DNA of 64,000 nucleotides. Origin: Gliomastix tumulicola. Lineage: Eukaryota; Ascomycota; Sordariomycetes; Hypocreales; Bionectriaceae. The DNA is taken from the NCBI GenBank assembly GCA_001599755.1, contig BCHX01000004.1, positions 310,001 to 374,000 of the forward strand. Reading direction: 5' to 3'. Positions 31,049 to 41,807 of the stretch are shown in pieces. Position 1 is the first letter of the stretch. Each line of letters opens with the position of its first letter. The position numbers and the translations under genes are program-made. The notes below the pieces were generated by a model that made no database searches, had not been told where the DNA came from, and saw nothing but the letters and a program-made list of their open reading frames with translations.

Positions 31049-32733
31049 TGCGACATCTTCGGTTAGGCCGTACACCTTTACGATGAAAAGCTGGGTTCGC
31101 TGGATGGAACGGCGCGGGTGGACGTTTGCACACGTGATATTTGACCGATGGCGCCCTGTGTTTAGTGGGGGAGTTTTCAACGGCGTTATCGGACTAAGCC
31201 TGGGATGGGAATGGCTGGACGCAGGGGTTGGGCCGAGGAGCAGTTTTATACATGAGAGCAGCGCTATTGACATTTAAAGACGGAGGAGTCTATATGCGCA
31301 TGAGGGATAGATTTCCTGCCCGAGGCGTCAGATGCGGTGCTGGGGTTCTTCCATAACCATGTCATGTCAGGAGCCTTGACTTTAGGTGTCGCGTAAGATG
31401 GGAGCCGGGCACTGTGGTTGTTAGGACCAGCGGACAGCTGCGCACAGTCCCGTGCCGGCCTACGAGGAGGGCGAGCGGCGGCATATGGGCATATGGTGAA
31501 GATGATTGCCCAGGGCACGACGCCTGAGCCTGCCTTTCCAGACGAACATCTTCATGATCACGAGACTGATGAGCAATGATCTAGCCAAGCCAAGTAATTG
31601 TGGTTCATGATATATTTGGCTGTGCCGAGGTCACCAAAAGTGGCGTATCAACACCCAGTGACTCAGTGCAGGAACAAAATGAAAAAGGGTCCTTCGTGAT
31701 AAGGCCGCTTGTCGGGAAATGCCCAAACAAAAAAAATTAGACGCCTTATCCCCCTTGTGATTACTATGCAGAGCCTCACCCGTTGTAATGTTTTTTTTTT
31801 CTGAAGGCAGCCAGCTGCCTTTTATACGTCAGATTCTGGGTAAGCAGAGGGAAGCGAGCCAGGAAATTGGACAATGGGTCGTGAGTGGTTCGCAGGCATA
31901 GCGGCAGATCGCCTTGAATCCTTCCAAAATAGGCTTGTCCAAAGTCTTACAGCGGTTCTCCAACCAACATGCTGACGCCACAGAATGGATCCCCTGGCCA
32001 GATTTTGGACACAGGTTTTGCGCCTCAGATATTGGACGGCCGAGTGGCTGTGCCTCGGCTGCCCACAACACAACACAACACAACACAACACGACACGACA
32101 TACGGACCCTGTCCATTATCTTTATCTGTCTTAATAGATCCGAGGCTGATCCCCCTTCGGCACGTACCGAGGAGCCCCTAAACAACGGGAGCAGAAATTG
32201 GACAGGCCCCACGCAAACAGCCTCCTACTCCGTATATTCGCATGAGACTTCCATCAGGCGGCCCCTGGGCACTTCTTCCAGGAACATATCTGATCCAATC
32301 GTTCCCGGACCCGAGTGACCACTCACCCGTTTCGGCCGAGATCATGCTAGATTTGGCAATGCCTTCGACGTTCGCCCCATCAGGTTTTGGATATTCCAGT
32401 GCCTGGTGAGCTGGCAGTGTCATGTCTGTGACACAAGAAATTGGGCAAGGCGAGGAGGATGGTGGTGAGGCTTTCATGATGTTGATGCAATCTGCACGGC
32501 TGTCCTGAGCTTGAGCTGCTTGTCCAAAACCTCGTCAGGCCTTCGGGACAGCAAAGACGCGCCGCTGTCGACCAGAGTCTCCTGAGTATATATCCTGGTC
32601 TCCCTTCTCCTCCGTTTCTTCTCATTCCCAATCCATTCAACGCAGATATCAACAAGCAAGCTCAACCAACTCGTTCAACTCTTCTCATCTCCAATTCAGT
32701 GAACCCTTCTCATCTCGACCTCCCTTTTTCAAC
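31049..32733. other. Intergenic region with AT-rich and pentanucleotide repeats
   Basis: No supported gene. It includes the homeobox promoter on the left, a CACAA repeat (32064-32100) and a TATA-like TATATAT at 32587-32593. CT-rich leader sequence (32600-32730) precedes the small gene to the right. Confidence 0.5.
32064..32100. repeat. (CACAA)n pentanucleotide repeat
   Basis: About five CACAA units grade into two CGACA variants, in the spacer upstream of the 76-aa gene. Confidence 0.85.
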
Positions 32734-33072
32734 ATGTGCGTTGCTATCTCCCATCGTTGATGCCATCCCTGCTGACCAAGACCCAGGCCCCCCTCAACTG
32801 TAGCTACTCAAGGATCCAACCGCGGGGTCAGCGGGAGCAATGGTCCTCCCACTTCAGGAGGAAACGGCCAAGGGCCTTCCCAGGGCCATGCCAACGGAAC
32901 AGCGGGCGATACCGGCACCTCGAACTGGAGCAGTGAGCAAGACTACTATTTGACGGGAGCTGGAACCCACTTCGGGTAGTGAGTACACCCAGAGACATAT
33001 CCCCTCTGCCCAGGTCTGTCGCTGATGCTATACAGTGGCAATAACTACAGCTCGTCCCGCAAGTTTGCCTAA
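32734..33072 (+). CDS. 76-aa Gly/Ser-rich protein with intron-split start codon
   Basis: Three exons, 32734-32735 (AT only), 32787-32978 and 33036-33072, give 76 residues. The first intron (GTGCGT..CCCAG, 51 bp, gctgac branch) falls between the T and G of ATG. The second (GTGAGT..TACAG, 57 bp) joins THFG to YGNNYSSSRKFA without breaking the frame. The product is low-complexity in its first half (SNRGVSGSNGPPTSGGNG) and then Trp/Tyr-containing (GDTGTSNWSSEQDYYLTGAG). It has no signal peptide, membrane segment or cysteines. Small glycine-rich proteins of this look are often stress- or development-induced in fungi, but I do not recognise this one. A TATATAT box about 145 bp upstream and a CT-rich leader support expression. 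Confidence 0.6.
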
Positions 33073-33674
33073 GCCGTACGGCAGGCCGGTGAAGCAAGAG
33101 ATGCGGTTGTGGGATGAATGGGGGGGCGTGCTTTGCAGAAGTCCTACGGCCCAAAGGTCAAGGCGCAAGGGAATGAAATTTCAACAATAGATGGATCATC
33201 GGTGTTATCTTATATTTTACAGTACTAAGTGGAGGTATCTCGACAGAATACAAGTGCGGTTACATGATCAAGGCATGTTATTAAAAGCCCTTAGTGTTTG
33301 TTTCCCGGCTTGCTTCGTGATGAGATGCAGTCTGCCCGTGAATTTCAGTCAGAAATGGGTACAAAACGGCAGATTGGAAATCCTCATTAACCTTCGGAGT
33401 GACCTGATTTATTTTCTCTCCCTCGTTTGAGCAAATTGGAGCTGCTTTTGAGTTGTGGCTGGGTGAACGTACGGAGTTAAAATAATCCATGACTCTGAAC
33501 GACAACGATTTAACAAAGGGGCTGGTGGCAAGAGTTCCTCTCGCTGGTGGCTAGATACCAGGTATAAATACCAGGGTACTGACGCAACTGGTGCGTGCGG
33601 TTTTCTCTCGCCTCTTCCTCCGTTATCTTATCCCCGACTTCCGCACACCCACGACTGGCCATTACGAACCCGAA
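33073..33674. other. Intergenic region with F-box gene promoter
   Basis: No gene. Near the right end TACCAGGTATAAATACCAGG (33557-33576) is a near-palindrome centred on a TATA box about 110 bp before the next ATG. Confidence 0.55.
33557..33576 (+). promoter_or_regulatory. Palindrome-embedded TATA box
   Basis: TATAAATA is flanked by inverted TACCAGG / ACCAGG arms. It lies about 110 bp before the F-box/DUF6546-like ATG at 33675 and looks like an intact core promoter. Confidence 0.4.
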
Positions 33675-35018
33675 ATGGCGTCGACTCATGCTACGCCTGC
33701 GTGCCTCGGCCAGCTCCCTACTGAACTCTGCCGCATGGTGGTATCCTCCTTAATCCAGGATGGATGCCGCGTGGCCAGTCTTGCAGTGGTATCAAAAAAG
33801 TGGCAGAATATTGTCGAGCCATATACCTTTGCTCGGATAATGTTGACACCCTCACGCTGCCTAAACTTTCGTGAGATGGCACAACGCAACCGAGCCCTCA
33901 TACGATACATATGGCTACGCGTGGAGGTGACACATGATTTTCAGCTTCGATCTTCAGGCGCTGAGATTGAGGCAGGGAATAGCCACATCGGCCAAACACT
34001 TCATACCTTGTTTTTAGCACTCAGCCAATGGGAGCCAGACAATTGTGGCAGGGTGCTTGATATCGGCGTTGGCGTGCCTATTGAACCAGAGTCCAAGTTG
34101 GGCTATCTGGACTTGTACCCGGATCTCACGCCTACCGAATGTAGGCACCATTGGGACTCAAGCCACCTACTACCTCACTCAAGTTCTACATCTATGGGTG
34201 AAAATTCCAATCATTAGGATTTTAACTGGTACCATGTTGGTTCCTTGCATGACTAACAGCTACCCGCAATTCCAGCTTTCAAGACGGTCCTTCTACGTCT
34301 GCAGAATAACCTGGAAGCCTGCTCCCTTGGTAGAGGTATCTAGTGCTAATAAGAGCTCTTCATATTAGGTTACGAGCTACTCATTGAAGGACTACGTTCT
34401 CTCCCCACGCTAAAGAACCTCGTGCTCTTTGAAGCCTTTGATCCACGATTTCGTCAGACGCTCGAGAGTAGAAAAGGCCGATATTCATCATCAAAGCTAC
34501 ACAAATCTGTTGCAAAACTGAGCCTTCAGCTTGAAAAGCTCTCCGTCTCATTTATCCTGGACGCTAGCAAATTCTTTGATACATGTGTTTCTTCTTGGAC
34601 ATGGCCAAATCTCACATCACTGCAACTTACATCAAGACTCTTAGTGCCATCCCAATCAGCTGGCATTGACATCTTGGTACGCAAGGCTGCAGATGTAGCC
34701 TCTAGGATGCCGGGGCTCAAATGTTTAGAGATATGGAATGGGGGTGCTGGACTTGCGGCAATGTTCCAATACAAAGTCCATCATGGGAATAGGCAAATTG
34801 TATGGAGAGCTACGTGGGACTACTGCTTGGACGCTGCGACTATTCAGGCCTGGGAAGCGGTAGCAGCTGGGCAAATGGCTGGGTTGAGAGTATGCCACCA
34901 AAGCATCGAGAAGAGCCAAATTAGGGGTCTTGGAGATGCCATACATCATCTCAGGCACATGGGCCATGCTCTTCGTCCTGTTTCGTTATATCAACTTCGG
35001 TTTGAAATTGCACGTTAA
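33675..35018 (+). CDS. F-box / DUF6546-like protein, internally shortened
   Basis: The model is 33675-34140, 34276-34329 and 34369-35018 (389 residues, frame kept). The N-terminus has an F-box (LGQLPTELCRMVVSSLIQDGC) followed by the family pattern F-x-RI-x-LTPSR, NRALIRYIWLRVE and LDLYPDLTPTEC. The C-terminal half matches the family end (LSVSFILDASKFF, WPNLTSLQLTSRLL, IQAWEAVAAG, GDAIHHLR, RPVSLYQLRFE). From my recollection of the family, roughly 80-100 residues between these halves are missing. Only a remnant around FKTVLLRLQNNLEA remains, and the second proposed intron (39 bp) is unusually short. Either the gene carries a deletion yet is still read, or it is decaying; a stop occurs if 34141 is not spliced. 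Sequence is more AT-rich than neighbouring genes. F-box proteins recruit ubiquitination substrates; the target is unknown. Confidence 0.55.
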
Positions 35019-35747
35019 GTATGCCCTTACCAGGCTTCTAATAAGAAAAGCTTTTGCCAGTATCAAACAGCTTGGAACTAATAATCACACTTTCTTATTT
35101 GATGAATAAACAAGTTCATGATTTAACGTGGCATTATAATAATACGTCTTACACAACATGATCGCCGAGCGACCAGGGGCGCGTTCCCCCTCTAGCCGGG
35201 CACTCAACCGCCAGAAAGAGGCAACACCACGACCGCGATTACGAATACAATGTTTCTACATGTACGAAAGTCAATCCTTGCTTTTCAACTTCAAAGGCCA
35301 CTGTGTTCCTGTGCTCGTGACAGCCTGGTGTAAACAACGAAATTTTATGGTGTATGGCGATGTATTTTCATGCAGCACAGGGAAGACGACGACTTTGATT
35401 ATTCTATCCTTAGTCCTGACTGTAAAAGATATACTGCATCTCACCTCGTCTTCTATCGCTGCTGCAAATGTTATCTCCTCCGATATATCAGACATATCAG
35501 CAAATTCCTTGAGTTTTCACCGCGCCGCACCGATCTCACCGTCGGGGTCCCATTAAGTATTATGCTGCTTCGGTTTAGTTTACAGTAGCTCTTTCAGGGC
35601 CACGTCATGGCCGTGCATTGCCACTGCGAGGATCGATCTGACGCTGATCCTTAGCATCAATTCCTCGCAGAGCTATCCTTTCATGGTGACCTACTTGCGC
35701 GGCATTTTACAATGGGGAGGTGTTGAATCAACTTTCGGGCTGACGGT
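35019..35747. other. AT-rich intergenic region
   Basis: Between the F-box/DUF6546-like gene (+) and the multi-TM gene (-), convergent. A 132-codon frame at 35158-35556 (+) has no domain content and I do not call it. No transposon ends were found. Confidence 0.5.
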
Positions 35748-38700
35748 CTAGATCATCTTGCCAGAGCTGAGTAATTGTTCGATATAAGTATCAAGTCCCA
35801 ATGCCGCTTCCCACGAGAAGTGCCGCCCGCCCCTCATCATCTGCACAGCGCAGTAGTACATGTCGCAAATTCCAAGAAGCGTCAGCCTGAAGTCGTTGAC
35901 ATTGGTCTCAAGATCCGAGATGCCATATCCCAGATTCCAGTCAAAGATAGTATCTCCCATGTCGAGGCTCCGAGTTTACCGTTGGCTTTGACTTGATCCC
36001 CACTGCTAAAGCTCACGGGGGGTTCTCGGGTGGTATTTGACCCGAGGAGAGTGATCGTTTGGAGGCTTCAACACACCGTTTCGGAGGAGAATCGGAGTCG
36101 TGCATGCAAATGCAAAATCTTCATCGCATAGGTGTCTTGAGATGAGTGCTTCCTGTAACATCTCAACGTTGCTGTTCTGTAACCTGCCAACGTTGATGTT
36201 GGTGGCCGCTTGAGGGTTGACGTAAGTTGTTCCACCAATGTCATTGACTGCTTGAAGAATTGCGTCTAGAAACGTTGCATAAATCTCTTGGGCACAATTC
36301 ATGGTGAGAGACTTGTCGGAAGTAAGTGCGGAAACCACCACCGTGTCTTCATAATGGTGTTTTTCGAGCTCGTTCCAGCCAAAGAATCTTTGTTGATTCT
36401 TTGACTTTTCAGGCGGGCCCTCATCTTGGCCCATAATGAAGGCATACCCGGGCGGCGCCTTCGTAATGAAGGTATTTCCGTCCTCCCACCACACTTGGTT
36501 TTGCATTCTAGCCAAGCTCGAGGCCTTCGGGTCGGGTCCCAGTCGCGGCCATAACTTCAGGTACTTGAATCGGATTGAAAATCCTTTCCACGGCTCTAGT
36601 TCAACCGGGTGATTCGGCCAGGTGACAGAAAATATTCGAGTGCAACTGACATTCTCTCCCTCTGTGTCCCTTTCAGTCTCGTTGAGTGGGTGCTCCATGT
36701 CTTTCAATGACCACACCCAGAGACCCAGCACTGCCTCGATTTCGTCTTTGTCGCATTTGAAAGGTCCTGTAGGAACTCCTGCCCCTTTAAATGTCCTTCG
36801 TAGGGGCAACTTGGCGGCGGCATGTCGACCCGAAGAGCTGTCAGGTGAAAGAGAGAAGGGGAGTCTGACGACAATTGCCAAAACATCGTCCCATTCTTCG
36901 TGCAGGGACACAGGTGGCATCGTCTTGGAGGAGAATAAGATTTCCATCGTACTGTTGATGCACTCAGCTACCATTGAGGCAATGTCTCGGGACATAATTT
37001 GCGAGGGCCCCCAGTTGCTGCTCTGCTCAATGTGATGATGGGCACTGGCTCCTGTCATGCGCGCCAATCGACTTCGGTACCATAGGGCCTTCTCGGTCAG
37101 GTTTTGATGCTGGTCAAATGAATGATCGGCTCCGAGATGCTTTCCTTGGCAGCTAGTTTGGAAGAATATCTTCTCGTCTATCAAATCGCGCATAGTTTCT
37201 TCTATCAGCGGGGAGAAGCGAACAAGCCGGCCTATCCTGAACCCAACGAGATCAGCTGTCTCGAGAGATAAAATGGGCGATTGATCGATTGGATCAACAG
37301 ACGAGCGAGATGGAACGCCAGGACAGGTGTTCACGACGCTCCGTGGGACCTTGAATGATCTCCAGAGGAAGTGACTTTTCTGTGGTGGCCTTGGGGTCTC
37401 TTCCGGCGGTGACAATGTCTCTTGCTGTGGCTCTGCCATTTTCAATGCGAGAAAATCGAGCTCGTGGCCTTCCACAACACCGAGATTCTCATTCAGCAAG
37501 TTTTCCTCTCGTTTCAACCTTTGCGTCCTCAGTAATGCACGGATGACGGTCATCGTAAGGGTGATGGCCAATTGTATCACAGCGACTGAGGAATGGCAAG
37601 CTCGAAGGCCGAGAAACTGGCACACAAAGCCAAGGACTGTAGCCAGCACGGCAGTCCACACTCCAGCCATACTCGAACTGTCGTATCGCGTCTTCTTCCA
37701 CGATGTGATGTAAGTCTGGAGCGGGGTTGTCCCATCCGAAAATGCGAAAGAGTCGAAAACTTGGTCACCGATGGTCTGGTTTCCCGGCTGAACCCAGTAC
37801 ATGGTTGTTGATGGCTTCGGTTTGGTCCCCTCGCTGGGCCCCTTGACGACAGTCCTCTTGTATACCCTTTCTTTAGTCTTGCTCCCAACCAGGTTGGCGC
37901 AGAGAGCCATGCCTGTACAGAGCAAGATCGTTCCAGCAATCGTCATTGGAACCGCATATCGCTCTTGTGAGAATTCATATTAACCTTCAGTTCTTATTCA
38001 GCACTATAGGTGTCGGTCTCCAGAAAACAAGGCAGGAAGGTGATGATCGCTTAGTTTTTCGACACCTATAAAAATGCAGAAGGGGAGCATTGTGGTGGGC
38101 TGGGCACTCACCTTCCATACCATCCCTAACCCACTGGAAGTAATACCTCGTAAGACATGCCCAAATCAGAACAAACATCTGCAGCATAATCCCAACGGCC
38201 GCCGCCAGATGGAACCAGTATTGCGCAAGTGGTTTAATGCCAATGTTGAGTGAAAGGTTGGGGTTGGGTGCGAATCGTGGCGGGATCTGTTTGGGCTCGC
38301 CCTTCTCACTTCGGTCAGCGGAGCTAGTACGCTCAGACGCAGCATCCTTCCCAAGAGCCCATTCCTTCTTGCCCTTCTCAGTTGCAATATAGTCACGGAA
38401 CTGATATATGCCTGCCGTTGGCGGCTTTCCCTTCTGGCGATAGAACTCCTCCAACGGAGCTTGAGGATCGTGAACAATCTCTAGTAGCTTCGGACGACCA
38501 AAGACACGTGCAATCCCCCCGTTGTTGTACAACTCGCAGACATCGCGGCTGGTGGATGAGCACAGCTCAGCCTCAGCTGCACCGCCTCCCTCCTGAGCTC
38601 TGCCCACAAATGCTCTTAGTGAGGGCGTTCCGCACAAGCGGATTGCAGACACAATGGCTGTGATGATTCCCAGAGGAGCGGTGGCGAAAATGATGGTATC

Positions 38701-38877
38701 CTCGATCGTCATACACTCGCTCAGATATTGCTTCGTCGGCTGCTCCCCAAAGAGGGCGACAAGAGGGGCAAGATCGGTCGCAAGATTATTGGAAAAGTCG
38801 TCCCACCAGCTCTCTGGCATGATGTCTGCTCTAAAAGCTGGGTGATTGATGGGATGGAAATGTTCGCCAACTTTCAT
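35748..38877 (-). CDS. Multi-TM protein of an uncharacterised fungal family
   Basis: The model is 38877-38112, 37963-36017 and 35953-35748 (972 residues). The first join (148-bp intron, GTGAGT..ACAAG) links MEG to RYAVPMTIAG in frame. The last uses a weak GAG acceptor but also keeps frame. The N-terminal region carries a signature I associate with a repeated fungal family: EQPTKQYLSE, IIFATAPLGIITAIVSAIRLCG, LRAFVGRAQEGGG, AEAELCSSTSRDVCELYNNGGIARVFGRPK. About five membrane segments follow: one near residue 60, one before YYFQW, one in MTIAGTILLCTGMALCANLVG, and two in the VWTAVLATVLGF..AVIQLAITLTMTV stretch. The long C-terminal half is soluble with no known domain. Some relatives carry ankyrin repeats; this one does not. 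Function unknown; probably in an internal or plasma membrane. Confidence 0.68.
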
Positions 38878-40076
38878 TCAGAGACGACGGAAGATACTAG
38901 CAGGTGCAGTGCTCCCAAAAGATCCAAGTTTGTTCACGAATGAAGCGCTCGCAATATAATTGCCCACCAGGCATACACAGCCCCTTCACAAGGGGAAGAA
39001 AGCGCCTTGATGCGCTGTAAGGGTAAGGGTAGGATTATGGATCAGTGAGGCCTGGAAATGGCGGTCTGCAGAAAGGGGCCACCAATAAGGCAGCGTGGCT
39101 GGCGTCTGCAATCTGCCTTGCACTCCGCATCTGCATCATCCGGTGATTGTCTTCTCGGTGTACCTCCAGGCTTGACTCACAAAAGATCTAATCGTTGAAT
39201 ACTCATAAAATGCGAGCGACAGGGCTTGGACGCACGAGGTCACATGATGGCATCTATATATATCTGTCCGAACTTACTAGGGGACTCCTTAGGCTTTTCA
39301 TGTTCGCTATACCTCCCAGTCGGATCGGAAAGCTACTTGTTATGGACATATGAGATGCGGAGTGCGCGCGTGTGCAGCAGATTGCGAACCACGCTTCTGG
39401 GAGTAAAGCACTGCCTGGTTGCCTCGCTTGGTCAGCATTATGCATTCGCGCCCGACCAATGTCGCAATTATATGCGGTTTGTGACATCACTGTGCAAAGC
39501 TATTGGTCGGGTGTATACACGGCGCAGGTCATGGGAGCAAGAAGCAGCCGAGACCTGCATTATCTTTCCCAGAGCGGTATGCAGCACGGCAAGAGATAAA
39601 GCTGAAAGATCTCATTCTAGGACGCCTTTATGCAACTGCATTTACTTGCGTAGATGCCTAGTGCAAAGACAGCAAGCCCTGATTGTCAAGCTCTTCATCC
39701 AATGATGCTCATCCAATGATAGCATCATGTGACCTACAAGATTCCAACCGATCACTAAAAGCATCAATTATTAGCTTCATATGCGCAGTGCAGCATGTGA
39801 GCAGCAATAATGTGCGAGGAAACTACCAAATCAATGGCCTACCTGCACTCTCCTGAGTACGTAGGTAAGAAATTAAATATTTGGGCCACACATATCAGGG
39901 AAGCCGCGGGGGTGTTTATGATGAAGAAGCTCAAGGAGGATAGATTTGACAATATGTTGCCCTCAAAGCACTTAGATTGTCCCTGTTTTGGAGCAACTCA
40001 TCACTGTCAATGGGTTTCTTATTTTGGGTAGTAGTAAATCGTGTCTCTTATTTACATGGTATCAATATATCTCCAT
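38878..40076. other. Intergenic region
   Basis: About 1.2 kb between the start of the multi-TM gene and the stop of the NPP1 gene, both on the minus strand. Short frames (for example 39226-39705, +) show no domain or codon bias. It contains the multi-TM promoter. Confidence 0.5.
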
Positions 40077-40835
40077 TTACGCATCAACAGCAGGGTCGAA
40101 GCCGGGAACACCGTCACCAGCAGCCGACCGCAGCGAGTCAGTGAACTCATCATCCAGCTTCGGCCCAACACCGCCGCTCCAAGCCTGCAGCATGGTGTCG
40201 CGCAGACCGACATTCGGCCAGCTGTCCCAGCCAACAAGGGGGGCAGTGTGGAAAGAGCCAGTCGGGTTCTCCGGGTTGGCGATGTCGTCGCTGTTGGCGA
40301 AGCGGAAGCAGTGCGTGCCCGCACCGTCCTTGTGGTAGACGAGCTGCGGCCGCGTGCCGTCGGCCGGGAACTGGTTGCTCGCCTGGCCGTAACCACCGTG
40401 GCACGAGGGCGCCACGCGGACAACGGTGTCGCCCTGCGAGAAGACGACGATGTTCTCCCAGTCGTGGCGGTGGCCGGCCAGGAAGCTGCCGCCGACGGCC
40501 TGGTCCTTCTCGAAGTAGTACTCGTACATGACGGCGCAGAAGCCGTTGTTGCAGCGCTTGCGCGAGTACGCGTTGCTGTTGGCGAGCTGCGGCGGGTCGC
40601 GGCAGTCGCCCTGGGGCGTGCCCGTGGCGCCCTTGCCCGGGTTCGTGCGGCCGCTGGGGTCGATGGCGGCCGTGTTGTAGCAGCCGTCGCTGTCGAAGTC
40701 GAGGAGGGGCTGGAAGCGCGACTCGACCTCGTCGGCGGCGCCGGGGAGCGGGGTGAGGATGTCGCGCTTGGTGACGGGCGTGGCCGCCGTGAGGGCGCCG
40801 AAGACGGCGGTGGCCGCGAGGATGTTGGAGCGCAT
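40077..40835 (-). CDS. NPP1 / necrosis-inducing-like protein (NLP)
   Basis: A single exon of 252 residues from the ATG at 40835 (MRSNIL). A signal peptide of about 18 residues and a possible KR processing site (VTKR) precede the mature domain. The family heptapeptide GHRHDWE is intact at ~121-127, and the two N-terminal cysteines of the type I arrangement (~52 and ~78) are present. Aspartate/histidine residues of the cation site are partly visible. NLPs are secreted; cytolytic members damage membranes of dicot plants, while many family members in saprotrophs or biotrophs are non-cytolytic. Activity cannot be judged from sequence alone. The gene is GC-rich and stands between an uncharacterised membrane-protein gene and the CorA-like gene. 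No break or frameshift is seen. Confidence 0.92.
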   Translation of the reverse strand: MRSNILAATAVFGALTAATPVTKRDILTPLPGAADEVESRFQPLLDFDSDGCYNTAAIDPSGRTNPGKGATGTPQGDCRDPPQLANSNAYSRKRCNNGFCAVMYEYYFEKDQAVGGSFLAGHRHDWENIVVFSQGDTVVRVAPSCHGGYGQASNQFPADGTRPQLVYHKDGAGTHCFRFANSDDIANPENPTGSFHTAPLVGWDSWPNVGLRDTMLQAWSGGVGPKLDDEFTDSLRSAAGDGVPGFDPAVDA

Positions 40836-41807
40836 GGTGAGGGAAGGGGGGGGAGGCCGGCTTGGGAGAGGAGAGGCTGTGAGGGGATGCGGATGAAGTC
40901 CAACGCCGAACAAGAAGAACATCACGGCATGAGGCCGTTCTTATACCTGTCGCCCTCCCATCGTCGAGTACCGCCGACGGGCCCTCAGCGCCTATCCTCC
41001 CCAGGGCAGCTCGAAGGCCGATCTGCGACCGTGATGAAACGTGCACCGCGAAACAATCAGGCAGGCCCAGCAGCCAGCAGCCCGTTGGGTGATATTATGT
41101 GAGATGACCTTCCCCTTGCGGCATCAACCCTTTCCCTGCCTGTCCATCGAAGGATCCAGTGTCCGGGGCGCCGAGGACTGATCATCCCCCACGTGCCGAA
41201 ATCAGCGCTCTGAATAGCCGATCAGGGGAAGTGAGGGGGTCCATCAACCAGCTGAGCATGAGCCAGCTGAGCAGACACACGGCCGATTCCCGACGACGAT
41301 GCGTTTCGCGAATAATGTCCGGGATAGGCTGCTACTATGTGACCATAGACGGTGTTTGTTTCGAGGCGCATGAATCACAGTCAGATGTGAGATTTCAGAA
41401 ACAGATCCCGTCTCGTTTCGAGGCAGAAAACAGCCGTGATGATGCTTCACAGAGCTGACAGTGTGGAGGCGGTGGTCCCTTCAGGCAAGTTAGCGGCCAA
41501 CGACAGACAGGTCCGCTTCTAGTGCGACGAGACAGGCAAGTCTAACAATGAAAATATCCGGCAGGTAGAGGAAGGATTGCATCTAGACGGATTCCATGAC
41601 CAACCCGCACCTCTTTGGTTCCTGTCGATGACGTCGATCTCGCTGGGAGAATGCCCGAGACTGCGGCTACTTGTCACCGTTGGCGTAGTCTGGGGATCAC
41701 GATGTCTGCAACGTTGCTGGCGCCGTCATATACTCCGTGGTTGGAGTGGTATTCAGTTGCCAAGGGTGTACACCGCTGAGCTAGTTCCTCATGACGTCGA
41801 GGTCGTC
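40836..41807. other. Intergenic region with NPP1 promoter
   Basis: About 970 bp between the NPP1 start and the stop of the CorA-like gene (tandem, minus strand). A CAGCTGAGCA unit occurs twice close together (41251-41275). No gene is supported. Confidence 0.5.

Noticed and set aside
35158..35556. 132-codon plus-strand frame in the AT-rich spacer
   Set aside because: No domain, no intron logic and no promoter signature; probably chance.
40041..41102. 353-codon plus-strand frame covering the NPP1 gene
   Set aside because: Val/Arg/Glu-biased shadow of the NPP1 coding strand, with no recognised domain.
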